64,000 bases of DNA, from positions 930,001 to 994,000 of the forward strand of contig NZ_JACCBY010000001.1 of assembly GCF_013409985.1 (NCBI RefSeq), read 5' to 3'. Each line of letters starts with the position of its first letter. The stretch's first letter is position 1. Of the stretch, positions 52,534 to 61,025 are shown in pieces. This stretch comes from Sphingomonas melonis. GTDB lineage: Bacteria; Pseudomonadota; Alphaproteobacteria; Sphingomonadales; Sphingomonadaceae. Under the pieces are notes generated by a model. It made no database searches and had not been told where the DNA came from. It saw only the letters and a program-made list of their open reading frames with translations. Made by a program: the position numbers and the translations under genes.

Positions 52534-54933
52534 ATGCGCAGGATGTTCCTGGCCGCTCTTCTCGTCCTTGCGTCCTTCGCACAGGGGTCCGCGGTGGCGA
52601 GGCCGTACGACATGGACGCGTTTCTCAAGCTTCGCAGCTATGGCGAGGTGGCGATGGCGCCGCGCGTCCGCCTGGTCGTCGTCGAACGGAGGAGGCCGTA
52701 CGAGCTCTCCCCGGACTTCGGATATGGCGCGTATGCCAACCGTCGCGCCCTCGGCGAGGTGCTCGCGACGTCGATCGATCGGCCCTCGGTGCTGCGTCCG
52801 CTGTTCGCCCAGGAGAGCGGCGCCGGCTACTGGATGGCCGGACTTTCGCCCTCCGGACTGAGGATGGCGGTCTATCGGTTGCGGGAACGCCGGCTTTCCC
52901 TCGGGGTCGTGGACCTGCGCAGTGGCGGCGTCCGATGGCTGGCGACGCATCCCGACCTGCCCACCGCGGCGCCCAATCCGACGTGGCTCGCGGAGGACAG
53001 GCTCGCCTACGTCGCCATGAAGGAGCCTCGCCTGCCCGCCATGCTGCTCGCCGGCACCGGCTTCCTCGACGATCTCGTCGGTCTCTACGCCGCGCAGGCG
53101 AGGGGCGGCCTATCCGGTACGTCGATGTCGAGCAGGAGGGGAGCCGCTCCGGACCGGTCGACGCGGCGGGTCGTCCTGGAGGATCTGCGGTCCGGAACGT
53201 CGCGGATCCTGTTCGAGGGTGACGTGGACGACCTGGTGGCCTCGGAGGACGGTTCGCGGATCGCCGTGGTGACCGCCGGGGCTCCGGTCTCCCCACCGGT
53301 GGACCCGATCTCGGTGAGCTTCGGCGCACGGACCCACGAGGTCCACATCGTGGATGTCGCCAGCGGCGGCTCGGTGCGGGTCGTGGGGCAGGTCATGCGG
53401 GGCGTGATGAGCTGGTCGAAGGACAATCGCCTCCTGCTGTTGATGAGGGAGGATTCGCTCGACTGGAGGCACGGCTACTACGCCGTCGCCGACTCCCGCG
53501 GTCACGTCGTCCGCGTGGGAGGGAAGGGGGCGTTCGCGCAGGTCGTCGAGGAAGGTGGCGGGCGCACGAGCCACGCCGGATGGGCTGGCTCGACACCCGT
53601 CGCGTTGATGGCCGGCACCGCCGGCGGGGGCGCTTCCTGGAGGCGGCTGCTGCCTAACGGATCGGAAAGGGTCGACGTCTCGAACGCCGCGGTGCCGGTT
53701 GGGCGGTCACGCGAGGCGCTGCTGCTGCAGGATGGTCACCGGGTCGTGGCTGTTGACGACCATGGACAGGCGGGGTTCGCGGATCACGTCGAGCAGGCGG
53801 AACCGCTGTTGCTCGAACCCTACAACATCGGGTTCCGCATCGCGATGAACCCGGAGCGTCTTCGGCTTCTGCGACGTCTTCGAGGCGGTGCGACGGACCT
53901 CCTGACGTTCGACGACGACCTCGCGCGGACCAGGCAGGCCCTGGCTGCATCCCGTCCGGTCCTCGCGGCCATTCCGGGAGCCGCCGTCACGATGGAGCGC
54001 GACGCCCATGACCGACAGGTGCTGCATCTCGAGCGTCGCGGAAACCGCCCCCTCGAGCTGGACCGGATCAACGATCAGGTCGGCGATGTCGACCTTCCGG
54101 TCGCGGTCAAGCTCCGTACGACCGACAGGTCCGGAGCGCCGCTGACGCACTGGCTGCTCCTGCCTGGCGGCCGTGCCGGAAGTCCACCGCTCGTCGTCGT
54201 CCCTTATCCTGGTACGACCTTCGGCGACGATCTGCCGTTCGAAGCTCGGCTCACGTCGTACAACACGTCCATCAGCGCGCCGATGCTGGTATCCGCGGGC
54301 TATGCGGTGCTGCTGCCGAGCATGCCGACGGGGGGCGGGGACGCCCGGCCTTCCGAGGACATCGTGCCGCAGGTCGAAGTCGCGGTTGCGGCGGCTCGCC
54401 TGACCGGTCTCGTCGACGTGGCACGCACCGCGGTCATCGGCCACAGCTTCGGCGGGTACGCCGCTCTGGTTCTGGCGACCCGGAGCCGGCAGTTCCAGGC
54501 CATAGTCGCGAGCAACGGTATCTCCGACGTCGCGGCCATGCACGGAGCCATCAGCGGACTGGACCGTCTTAGGCTCGAACAGGGCATTCCCTTTCCATTC
54601 TCGGCGGGGTGGGTCGAGGGAGGGCAGGCGAACATGCGTAAGCCGCCGGCTTCGGATCCGGGGGCCTTCGTGGAAGCCAGTCCCGCCTACGGGATGGATC
54701 GGGCACGGGCGGCGCTGCTTCTGATCGGGGGGGATCTGGATCCGGTGGAGATGTCGCAGATGGAGCGGGCCTTCATGGAGGCGGCTCGACATGGCGGCGA
54801 CGTGGAGCTGCTCCGCTACTGGGGGGAGGGGCATGAGCTGTCCAGTCCCGGAAACCTGCGGCACTGCTGGCGGGCGACGCTCGACTTCCTGCGCAGAAGC
54901 CTGTCGCCGGCGCAGGGGCGGCTGGCGGCGTGA
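52534..54933 (+). CDS. S9-family lasso peptide isopeptidase (AtxE2-like)
   Basis: A 799-residue serine hydrolase of the prolyl-oligopeptidase fold. A signal peptide (RRMFLAALLVLASFAQGSAV) exports it. The N-terminal two thirds form the beta-propeller; the C-terminal third is the alpha/beta hydrolase with the triad Ser638 (GHSFGGYAA), Asp736 (LIGGDLDPVEM) and His767 (GEGHELSS). In astexin-type loci this enzyme opens the macrolactam of the cognate lasso peptide, and such loci lack the ABC exporter; the same is true here. GGAG is six bases before ATG 52534. It converges on the cyclase gene with a 13-bp gap. A generic dipeptidyl-peptidase role is less likely given the neighbours. Confidence 0.88.
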   Translation: MRRMFLAALLVLASFAQGSAVARPYDMDAFLKLRSYGEVAMAPRVRLVVVERRRPYELSPDFGYGAYANRRALGEVLATSIDRPSVLRPLFAQESGAGYWMAGLSPSGLRMAVYRLRERRLSLGVVDLRSGGVRWLATHPDLPTAAPNPTWLAEDRLAYVAMKEPRLPAMLLAGTGFLDDLVGLYAAQARGGLSGTSMSSRRGAAPDRSTRRVVLEDLRSGTSRILFEGDVDDLVASEDGSRIAVVTAGAPVSPPVDPISVSFGARTHEVHIVDVASGGSVRVVGQVMRGVMSWSKDNRLLLLMREDSLDWRHGYYAVADSRGHVVRVGGKGAFAQVVEEGGGRTSHAGWAGSTPVALMAGTAGGGASWRRLLPNGSERVDVSNAAVPVGRSREALLLQDGHRVVAVDDHGQAGFADHVEQAEPLLLEPYNIGFRIAMNPERLRLLRRLRGGATDLLTFDDDLARTRQALAASRPVLAAIPGAAVTMERDAHDRQVLHLERRGNRPLELDRINDQVGDVDLPVAVKLRTTDRSGAPLTHWLLLPGGRAGSPPLVVVPYPGTTFGDDLPFEARLTSYNTSISAPMLVSAGYAVLLPSMPTGGGDARPSEDIVPQVEVAVAAARLTGLVDVARTAVIGHSFGGYAALVLATRSRQFQAIVASNGISDVAAMHGAISGLDRLRLEQGIPFPFSAGWVEGGQANMRKPPASDPGAFVEASPAYGMDRARAALLLIGGDLDPVEMSQMERAFMEAARHGGDVELLRYWGEGHELSSPGNLRHCWRATLDFLRRSLSPAQGRLAA

Positions 54934-54946
54934 CGCCACATGTCCG

Positions 54947-56644
54947 TCACCGCCGCCATGCCCGCAGCCAGGCTTCACAGCTCGCCGCCAGCATGAGGGA
55001 GTGGCTCGACCGGTCGTAGAACAGATGCTCGCGGGTGAGGGTCTCGTCCATCCGGTCGTTGTCGATGATGCCGGCGTCGGCGAGCGCGCCGCCGAGCAGC
55101 ACGTCGCGGAGGAAGGGGAGGTTGGATACCGCGGAGCGGTTGTAGAAGGTCGTCGCCTCGCCCTTGGCGAAGCGACTGCTCACAGGGGCGGGAAGACGGG
55201 ATGAGAAGGCCTGCCGTGCTAGCGCGCGGTCGCCGGGCCCGTGGGAAAGCATCCATGAAGGGATGGAGAGCACCGTCTCGAGCACCGGCTGCGCGAGAAG
55301 GGGATGGATGATCGGAGGATACCCCGAGCTGGGTCTGGTGGAGTGGAAGATCTGGGCGTTCGCGAGCATCATGATCTGCTCCCTCTTGCCTATCGGCAGC
55401 GCGTCCGATGTCCCGATCCAGGCGTGCGGCGGATTGCGGGTACATCCCCTCGCATCAGCGCTGAGCCAATCGGGCGTTGCGGAGACCCGGGGCAGCCGAG
55501 GCCTTCGGACGAGGCTCGACAGGACGGGCAGGAGATGATGCCAGATGGTGGTGCGGGTCCGGACCGCATCGCCTTCGAGGCCCGCCAATCCCCGCATCCG
55601 GAGGGCCGCCATCCTGTCGATCGTCACGGAATGGCTCGCGGGCTGGAAGAACACGGCGTCCCCACCCTGGCCGGTGAGCACGCAGTCCGCGCCTTCGCGA
55701 GCGGCGGCTTCCCCCACGATCTTCGCGAACAGGTCGTCGAGCCCGTGGAGGAACGGGTGCTGGATCTGCGCTTCGTCGAAGAAGCTCCGGTAGGACGGAT
55801 AGACGTCGCTCGAATCCTCGGTCAGTTCGATGCCGGCGTGGCGCGCGGCCGAGCGGGCGTACTGCACCTCCGAGACGTCCCCCCCGGCGGAGACGGCCGT
55901 GACCGCCTTGACGCGTCGGCGGTGGAGGGCGGTGCTGGTCGCCACGATCGACGAGTCGAGACCACCCGATAGCTGGACCAGCGGCATCGTCCCGCAAAGG
56001 CCGTCGATCGCGACGTCGACCGCTGAGACCAGGCGATCGGCTGGCGCTGCACGATCCTCGCCCGTTCGGGCGGGGGTCCAGATGTCCAGCGCCGGTGAAC
56101 CGCCGTCGATCCTGCGCAAGGTGCCCGGGACCAGGCGGGTGACCCCCTCCAGCAGCCGTGTCGAGAGCGTGGTCGTCGGATCCGCCAGGCAGCCTGCAAG
56201 CGCACTCTCGTCGACGCGTATTGGAAGTTCCGCCCCATCCATCATCTCGCCGTCGATGATGTCCGCGACGAGCGTCACCGACCCGTCGCTCGCGATCGTG
56301 GCGTGTCCGGCGCCGGATGGGTCGACGAAAACGTGAGGACCATCGGAGGCGTCGATGAACGCTATGTAGCTCCCCCAGGTCTCGGAGCACAGCAGTTCCG
56401 CGATCGATCGTGCCGGAACCATGAGGTCGACGCCTGCCAGCCTGGAAAGCCCGATGTTGGCCCCGATGACCAGGACGGCCTCGCCGAGCCTCTCCATCCC
56501 TGCGCCCGGCGAGGCGGCGACGATGAGCGAGGACGTCTCGTGGATCTTGGAAAGTCCGCGGCGGCTCAACTGTCGCAGGATGCGTTCGGTGCGGCTGCGA
56601 CCTGCCGGTCCGCTCCAGGCGATCGCGACGAAGGACGGATTCAT
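54947..56644 (-). CDS. Lasso peptide cyclase (asparagine-synthetase-like C protein)
   Basis: A 565-residue ATP-dependent macrolactam synthetase. The N-terminal 190 residues are a degenerate glutamine-hydrolase-like domain. The synthetase domain contains the ATP-pyrophosphatase P-loop LSGGLDSS (SGGLDS at residues 226-231) and ADCVLTGQGGDAVFFQPASH. It adenylates the side-chain carboxylate of the ring residue (predicted Glu9 of the core) and joins it to the new N-terminus. The start ATG 56644 overlaps the stop of the B gene (ATGA), so B and C are made in step. Length and order (A, B, C) match proteobacterial lasso clusters. Confidence 0.9.
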   Translation of the reverse strand: MNPSFVAIAWSGPAGRSRTERILRQLSRRGLSKIHETSSLIVAASPGAGMERLGEAVLVIGANIGLSRLAGVDLMVPARSIAELLCSETWGSYIAFIDASDGPHVFVDPSGAGHATIASDGSVTLVADIIDGEMMDGAELPIRVDESALAGCLADPTTTLSTRLLEGVTRLVPGTLRRIDGGSPALDIWTPARTGEDRAAPADRLVSAVDVAIDGLCGTMPLVQLSGGLDSSIVATSTALHRRRVKAVTAVSAGGDVSEVQYARSAARHAGIELTEDSSDVYPSYRSFFDEAQIQHPFLHGLDDLFAKIVGEAAAREGADCVLTGQGGDAVFFQPASHSVTIDRMAALRMRGLAGLEGDAVRTRTTIWHHLLPVLSSLVRRPRLPRVSATPDWLSADARGCTRNPPHAWIGTSDALPIGKREQIMMLANAQIFHSTRPSSGYPPIIHPLLAQPVLETVLSIPSWMLSHGPGDRALARQAFSSRLPAPVSSRFAKGEATTFYNRSAVSNLPFLRDVLLGGALADAGIIDNDRMDETLTREHLFYDRSSHSLMLAASCEAWLRAWRR

Positions 56645-57288
56645 GGCATGCCGACCATGACGGGGGCGAACGCCTGCACGCGTTCGAGCGTGTCGTTCAG
56701 CACGCATCCTCCATGCTCCACCCAGCAGTGGGCCTCGAACGGATGCGTTCTGACTCCGAACACGATCTCGTTGGGTACGCCCAGTCCGGCAAGGAAGCGG
56801 GATGCTCCCAGCGACGCCGGCAGGCAGCGTGATGGGGTCGGAAGAAGGAGCTTCGCCTTGGCGTAGCGTGCGATGGCCTCTTCGACGTCGTTGGGACAGG
56901 CTTCGCGCGAGGGGCGTTCGCGCAGGTATGTCGAACATGGCAACCCACCCCGCAGGCGAGCGGCGGCATGCAGGGTCGCCAGCGCGAGCCGTGGCACGTC
57001 GGCGGGATGCCGCGCCTTCGAGGGGTGGACGGGCGATGCGAGGCCGCGGGAGGGCGCAGGCAGTGGCGGCAGCGGGGGAACGTCGGTGTCGACCAGCACC
57101 CCTGCGAGGAGCAACGCGTCGATCGCGCCGGGGACCAGCTTCATCGCCGCGCCTCCTATCCTTGAGCCATGTTCGTCGGCGGTGGCCACGGCGTCGTGCA
57201 GCGCATGGTATCGGTCGGCGGACAGATCGACCATCACGAGGTCGGTGCCGACGGCCACGGCATGGATGTGGGGGGCGAGGCTTGGCAT
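56641..57288 (-). CDS. Lasso peptide B protein: fused RRE (PqqD-like) and leader peptidase
   Basis: A 215-residue fusion of B1 and B2. Residues 1-70 look like the PqqD-type leader-recognition element (TDLVMVDLSADRYHALHDAV). Residues about 95-215 are the transglutaminase-like cysteine protease that removes the leader, with Cys155 (TPSRCLPASL), His187 (FEAHCWVE) and Asp199 (VLNDTL) as the triad. ATG 57288 lies 42 bp after the precursor's stop. The fused form is the rule in proteobacterial clusters. Cleavage is predicted two residues after the conserved leader Thr. Confidence 0.88.
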   Translation of the reverse strand: MPSLAPHIHAVAVGTDLVMVDLSADRYHALHDAVATADEHGSRIGGAAMKLVPGAIDALLLAGVLVDTDVPPLPPLPAPSRGLASPVHPSKARHPADVPRLALATLHAAARLRGGLPCSTYLRERPSREACPNDVEEAIARYAKAKLLLPTPSRCLPASLGASRFLAGLGVPNEIVFGVRTHPFEAHCWVEHGGCVLNDTLERVQAFAPVMVGMP

Positions 57289-57329
57289 CGGCCGGAACGG
57301 CGGCGCTCCGGTGAACGCCGCCGCCGCAC

Positions 57330-57440
57330 TCAGATGATGTAGCGCAGGATGGCGCTGTCGCGCTCCGGCACCGATCCCATGACCTGGGCCGCGGTGACCT
57401 TGCTGGCGCGGCCGAGGTCGGCAAGGGTGAACTTCTTCAT
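57330..57440 (-). CDS. Lasso peptide precursor, 36 residues
   Basis: A tiny gene directly upstream of B and C. The leader is MKKFTLADLGRASKVTA, with the LG-x-A-x-x-x-T pattern and Thr at position -2 that lasso proteases need. The predicted core is AQVMGSVPERDSAILRYII (19 residues): Ala1 would be joined to the side chain of Glu9, giving a nine-residue ring; residues 10-19 form the loop and tail, with bulky Arg16/Tyr17 as plausible steric plugs. Ala at position 1 is uncommon (most use Gly) but known for some caulonodins. GAAGGGA precedes the ATG. I do not recognise this core as a named peptide. Confidence 0.88.
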   Translation of the reverse strand: MKKFTLADLGRASKVTAAQVMGSVPERDSAILRYII

Positions 57441-57459
57441 GGTGGTTCCCTTCGGTTGA

Positions 57460-57477
57460 GTCGCAGGATCTTGCGAC
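57460..57477. promoter_or_regulatory. Palindrome in the precursor's upstream region
   Basis: GTCGCAGGATCTTGCGAC: 6-bp arms GTCGCA/TGCGAC around GGATCT, 20 bp before the precursor ATG on the minus strand. It may be an operator (for the GntR-type protein encoded upstream) or an RNA hairpin that affects translation. An AT-rich -10-like TATAGA lies near 57525 in the same leader. Confidence 0.5.
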
Positions 57478-57520
57478 ACCCCCAGAAGGCCACACCGGTC
57501 CTCTCTACTCGATCTATATC

Positions 57521-58147
57521 TCAATTATCTTCCGGCATCGGACATGCCCGTTCCACCGCGTCGCAGATGGCCGATGCCGCGGCGACCCGGCGGCGGGTGA
57601 ACGAGCGCAGCGCCTTCGAGGCACCGGATCGGGAGGTGAACGCCATGCGCAACCCCTCGATCTCCATACGCCATGAGGGAAGGACGTCCGGTTCGAAGCG
57701 CCGGTACGGCGCGAGCATGTTGGACGTGCGGACGAAGTTCTGGACAAGGCTACGGTTCGCACATCCCGCGAACGGGATCCCGAGCGTCGCCTCGACGCGT
57801 TCGAGCGCGTCCCGACCTTCATCGGCCGGGCACGCCGGGGGCACATCGTCGGGTGGGCCGGCACGATATCGGATCGCGGCCTCCACCAGGATCCCTTCGA
57901 GTTCGTAGAGGCCGGCGAGGCTTCCGCCGCCGAGGCGGGGCACCTTGAAGCCCCTGCGCGACGGTTGAGCCGCGACGAGGCCTTCCCCCGCCAGCCGCTC
58001 CAGCGCCTCCCTCACGGGCGTGTGGCTCATCCTCATCTCCCGGGCGAGATCGGGAACGCTGATGAGGCTGCCCGGGCGGCGCGCCGCTCCTCTCAGTTCG
58101 ACGAGAAGATGGCTGCGTACACGGGTCACTGCCGATGGCTTGCTCAT
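57521..58147 (-). CDS. GntR-family regulator upstream of the lasso precursor
   Basis: A 208-residue regulator. The winged helix is LISVPDLAREMRMSHTPVRE, then ALERLAGEGLVAAQPSRRGF. The C-terminal helical domain (YELEGILVEAAIRYRAG ... FVRTSNMLAPYRRF) fits the FCD-type effector fold of FadR relatives. ATG 58147 was chosen over an upstream in-frame start. It lies 80 bp before the precursor gene on the same strand, so it may be co-transcribed with or control it. GntR genes are recurrent neighbours of sphingomonad lasso clusters as far as I know. Confidence 0.82.
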   Translation of the reverse strand: MSKPSAVTRVRSHLLVELRGAARRPGSLISVPDLAREMRMSHTPVREALERLAGEGLVAAQPSRRGFKVPRLGGGSLAGLYELEGILVEAAIRYRAGPPDDVPPACPADEGRDALERVEATLGIPFAGCANRSLVQNFVRTSNMLAPYRRFEPDVLPSWRMEIEGLRMAFTSRSGASKALRSFTRRRVAAASAICDAVERACPMPEDN

Positions 58148-59088
58148 GATCGTCCTCCCGGCGGAAGGGCAGAGCATCGGGGGTGGGGGGCGAGATCGTA
58201 TGGGAAAGGCGGTCGCGACGCCCGCAGCGACGCATCGTGTCGCGGTGGACGACAGAAGTTGGCGTACGTCCGACGACGGCTGCGCGGATGGCGACCGCGG
58301 CCGGAGGCGGAAGCGAAGATCACCGGGGAGAGCCGATCCGATCTCCAGGTCTTCACCCCGTGTCCTACAGGTGTGGGCGGTCGTTCCTCTCCATCCGCCC
58401 GTAGGATGGTCCCGGCGCGGGACATGCGAGGCCCGGCGACCGTTCGGGCCGGCATGTCGGGAAGCCGAATGCCGGAGATGACGTTCTCGACCGCGTGGTT
58501 CGATGGGGCGTCTCCCGCACGACCGGTGTGGCGCGGGGTCGCGATGTTCACCGTAGATCGTGGAACGAATGCCCTCCGGGCGGTCGGAACTTCAGAAACC
58601 GGCATGGCGGGACCTTCCCTTCGCCCATGCTTGTATGTCGGGCTGATCTCGGTGCTGCAAAGACGTCACATGAAACTCGCGCCGGCGTCCGTCATCGGCC
58701 GGAAGACCACACCCGAGTGGTGTCGCCAGGACCCGGAGGTCCGACCTTCGACCCGGCGCATCACCTCGGTGCTTGACGGCGTTCCTCTGTTCTCGTGAGA
58801 TCGGCGCCGCGCGCGCCGCGGACGTGCCGGCCGCCTCATCCTCGCCTGCATGCCGTGGTGCCGCGGCGGCGGCTGTCCGGTCACGGCGACCGCCGCGCTT
58901 GTCGACCGTAGGTCCGGCCTGCCCGGCACCGCTCCCCCTCGCGGTTCCGGCGGTCTCGCTCGGTCGCCACCGCGCCTCGGCCTGGCCGAGGACGCTCGAC
59001 GGAGCCGGACCGCCGGCGCGTATTCGTTGGTCCGCTGCGCCTTGCGGCGCCTCGTCCCCGGGCCTGCCGCCCGGCGGCCGGCGTCGAT
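58148..59088. other. Non-coding left part of a 1.5 kb gap
   Basis: No convincing gene on either strand; long open frames here are arginine/proline/glycine-rich products of high GC content. The GntR gene's promoter should lie at 58150-58250. Confidence 0.4.
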
Positions 59089-59570
59089 GCCTCCTGCCGG
59101 AGGCGGCCGCCGCGTCGCTGACGACGGCGCATGGGCGACGCCGCATGTCGGCGCGCGAAGGGGGCGCTCCCCGGGAGCGCCGCCACGTCCGCCGGCCGAT
59201 GGCGGACACCGGAAGGAAGGAGAAAATGCGACCCTCCAGGTGAGGGGAAAAGCAGTTGAGGCGCTGGCAGGCGCAAGGAGGAATCCGATGGATCGCGTAC
59301 CGAGCCGACCCCTTCCGACGTTCGGTGCCGCTCCATGTGCCGAAGGGGAAAACGCGGCTGCGCGATGCCGCGGACCGCCGCGGGCGGGCCCGACCGCCGG
59401 ACGGTCGGGCCGGGCGGACCGCCCGAAGGCGGCCGACCCTGGAACGCGCTCCGAGCGCGGACTTTGGGACGCGGATCCTCCTCATCCGCGTCCCCGGAGA
59501 GGTCCGGCGGCCCGCCAGGGACCGGACCTCTCCGACCGTCTTCACGGAATGTTAAGACCCATCGGTCTAC
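59089..59570. repeat. Cluster of perfect hairpins in non-coding DNA
   Basis: Consecutive perfect inverted repeats, with different sequences: GCCTCC/GGAGGC (59089-59104); GGCGCTCCC/GGGAGCGCC (59163-59181); GTCCGCC/GGCGGAC (59187-59207); GGCCCGACCG/CGGTCGGGCC (59387-59411); CGGGCG/CGCCCG (59411-59425); GGGACGCGGAT/ATCCGCGTCCC (59466-59494); GGAGAGGTCCGG/CCGGACCTCTCC (59496-59533); AGACC/GGTCT (59557-59570). The stems of 10-12 bp are much longer than chance at this density. A structured RNA or protein-binding array is possible. Confidence 0.6.
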
Positions 59571-59665
59571 CGGCGTAGCCGCGGGCCGGGCCCGGCCTCC
59601 GCCTTTTCCCCTTTCCACTGCCCTGCATCGCAACGGGTTTGACTTCGGGACGCGCACGCATGCGC

Positions 59666-60262
59666 TCATGCCGCCTTGCGGCGGCGCGTCCGCCCGACCC
59701 GGTCGGGCGCGGCGGAACAGGCGCTCCTCGCCAGCTGATCGAGGAGCTTGCCCAGCGTTTCGGAGCCCTCGCCGTAGCCGATCCCTATCAGCGTCGGGAT
59801 GAGGTGGTTGTTGTCCGCGTGCTGGATCCACCGGTTGAATGCGTGCCGCAGCTTCGGAGATGCGAAGACGTGTCGCATCAGGATGTCGTTGCGCACTCCA
59901 TGGGGGCCCTGCAGGGTTTCCCCGAGCAGCAGTTCGCCGGGGTGTTCTCCGCTCAGGATCACGGCGCCGACGACGTGCTCCGGGGGCTCGGTCGTCAGCA
60001 GTTCGTGCATGTGCCTCTGGAAGGCGTCCCGCCCGATCAGCGCGCGCAGTTCGCCCCAGTTCTCCCAGAGGTGCCGGCGCGCGGCTGCCCAGCGGCACAT
60101 GCAGTCGAGCGACGGCTCATCGGCGCAGGGGGCGATCCAGAGCGGCGTGACGGGCTGGGTCCCTGTCATCAGCTCCTTGTTGACGAACAGCAGCGCGTGG
60201 GTCTCGCCCTTGTCGGCGAGGAAGAAGTGACTTGCGTCGTGATCGATGGTCTTTTGAAACAT
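59666..60262 (-). CDS. Hypothetical protein flanked by 13-bp direct repeats
   Basis: A 198-residue soluble protein starting MFQKTIDHDASHFFLADKGE. Other blocks are HALLFVNKELMTGTQPVTPL, CMCRWAAARRHLWENWGELR and LRHAFNRWIQHADNNHLIPT. It is mostly helical and histidine-rich; no known domain is recognised. The 13-mer TTTTCCCCTTTCC occurs on both sides (59604-59616 and 60308-60320). The hairpin cluster lies beyond its 3' end, so it could be part of its transcript. Confidence 0.55.
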   Translation of the reverse strand: MFQKTIDHDASHFFLADKGETHALLFVNKELMTGTQPVTPLWIAPCADEPSLDCMCRWAAARRHLWENWGELRALIGRDAFQRHMHELLTTEPPEHVVGAVILSGEHPGELLLGETLQGPHGVRNDILMRHVFASPKLRHAFNRWIQHADNNHLIPTLIGIGYGEGSETLGKLLDQLARSACSAAPDRVGRTRRRKAA

Positions 60263-61025
60263 GGCGTCGATTCCCTGGATTGAGGCTGCGCCGTCTCCTT
60301 CAGAGGTTTTTCCCCTTTCCGTGCCACGGCACGAGGAATCTCTCTGAAATGCTCCGCATCGGTCCGGACGCCTTGGTCGCGTACCGGCCGCGATGGCCGA
60401 TGCGCAAACGACGACCGCCGCGTACGGCGATCGTCGATCCTCCTTCGCGCGCCGCTGGCGTCGGCGCCGTCGGCGATATGGATTTGACGGGATTGGGAGT
60501 GGGACGGGCGCAGTTGACGAGGGCCACGGCAGGAAGCCCGTCCGCCGGGACGTCATGTGGCCTCGATCGGCCTGGAGTGGACGTCTGGCCTTGGTGTCTC
60601 CGCCGTCCGGCAACGCTGCCGCGGACCACGTACATACATCCGCAGCCGGACGAGTCGGGTTCAAGAGGAGCTGATGGTCGCAGACCGACCCGATCATCAC
60701 GCTGTCGACGTACACGCCGTACCGCGGTTTGGCTGACGCCATGCCCACGCTGATCGCCTGCCCGTTTGATGTGATCGAACCAACGCTGCTGCGTTATTGG
60801 CGCAGCGCAACATATGGACCTCCGACAGCGCGATGCGATCCTTCATCAAGATGCCTGGAGATACCAGTTCCACGTTACTCGAAATTGCGATGTGCACCTT
60901 CACGCCATTTGTCGAACGAGCCGATTGCGCCGAAACCGTGTTTTCGATAACGACTCTCATTAACGAACTATCTACTTGTCGATCGAGAAGGAAGCACCAT
61001 CCATCCGGGCAACGTTGATCTGAAT
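60263..61025. other. Intergenic 760 bases before the LysR gene
   Basis: No convincing gene. It contains one copy of the 13-mer TTTTCCCCTTTCC (60308-60320) and turns AT-richer at 60930-61000, where the LysR promoter should lie. A frame into the LysR gene is open from about 60960. Confidence 0.4.

Noticed and set aside
58592..60098. Several long frames on both strands of the hairpin region
   Set aside because: All translations are Arg/Pro/Gly-rich and mutually overlapping, as expected for very GC-rich non-coding DNA.
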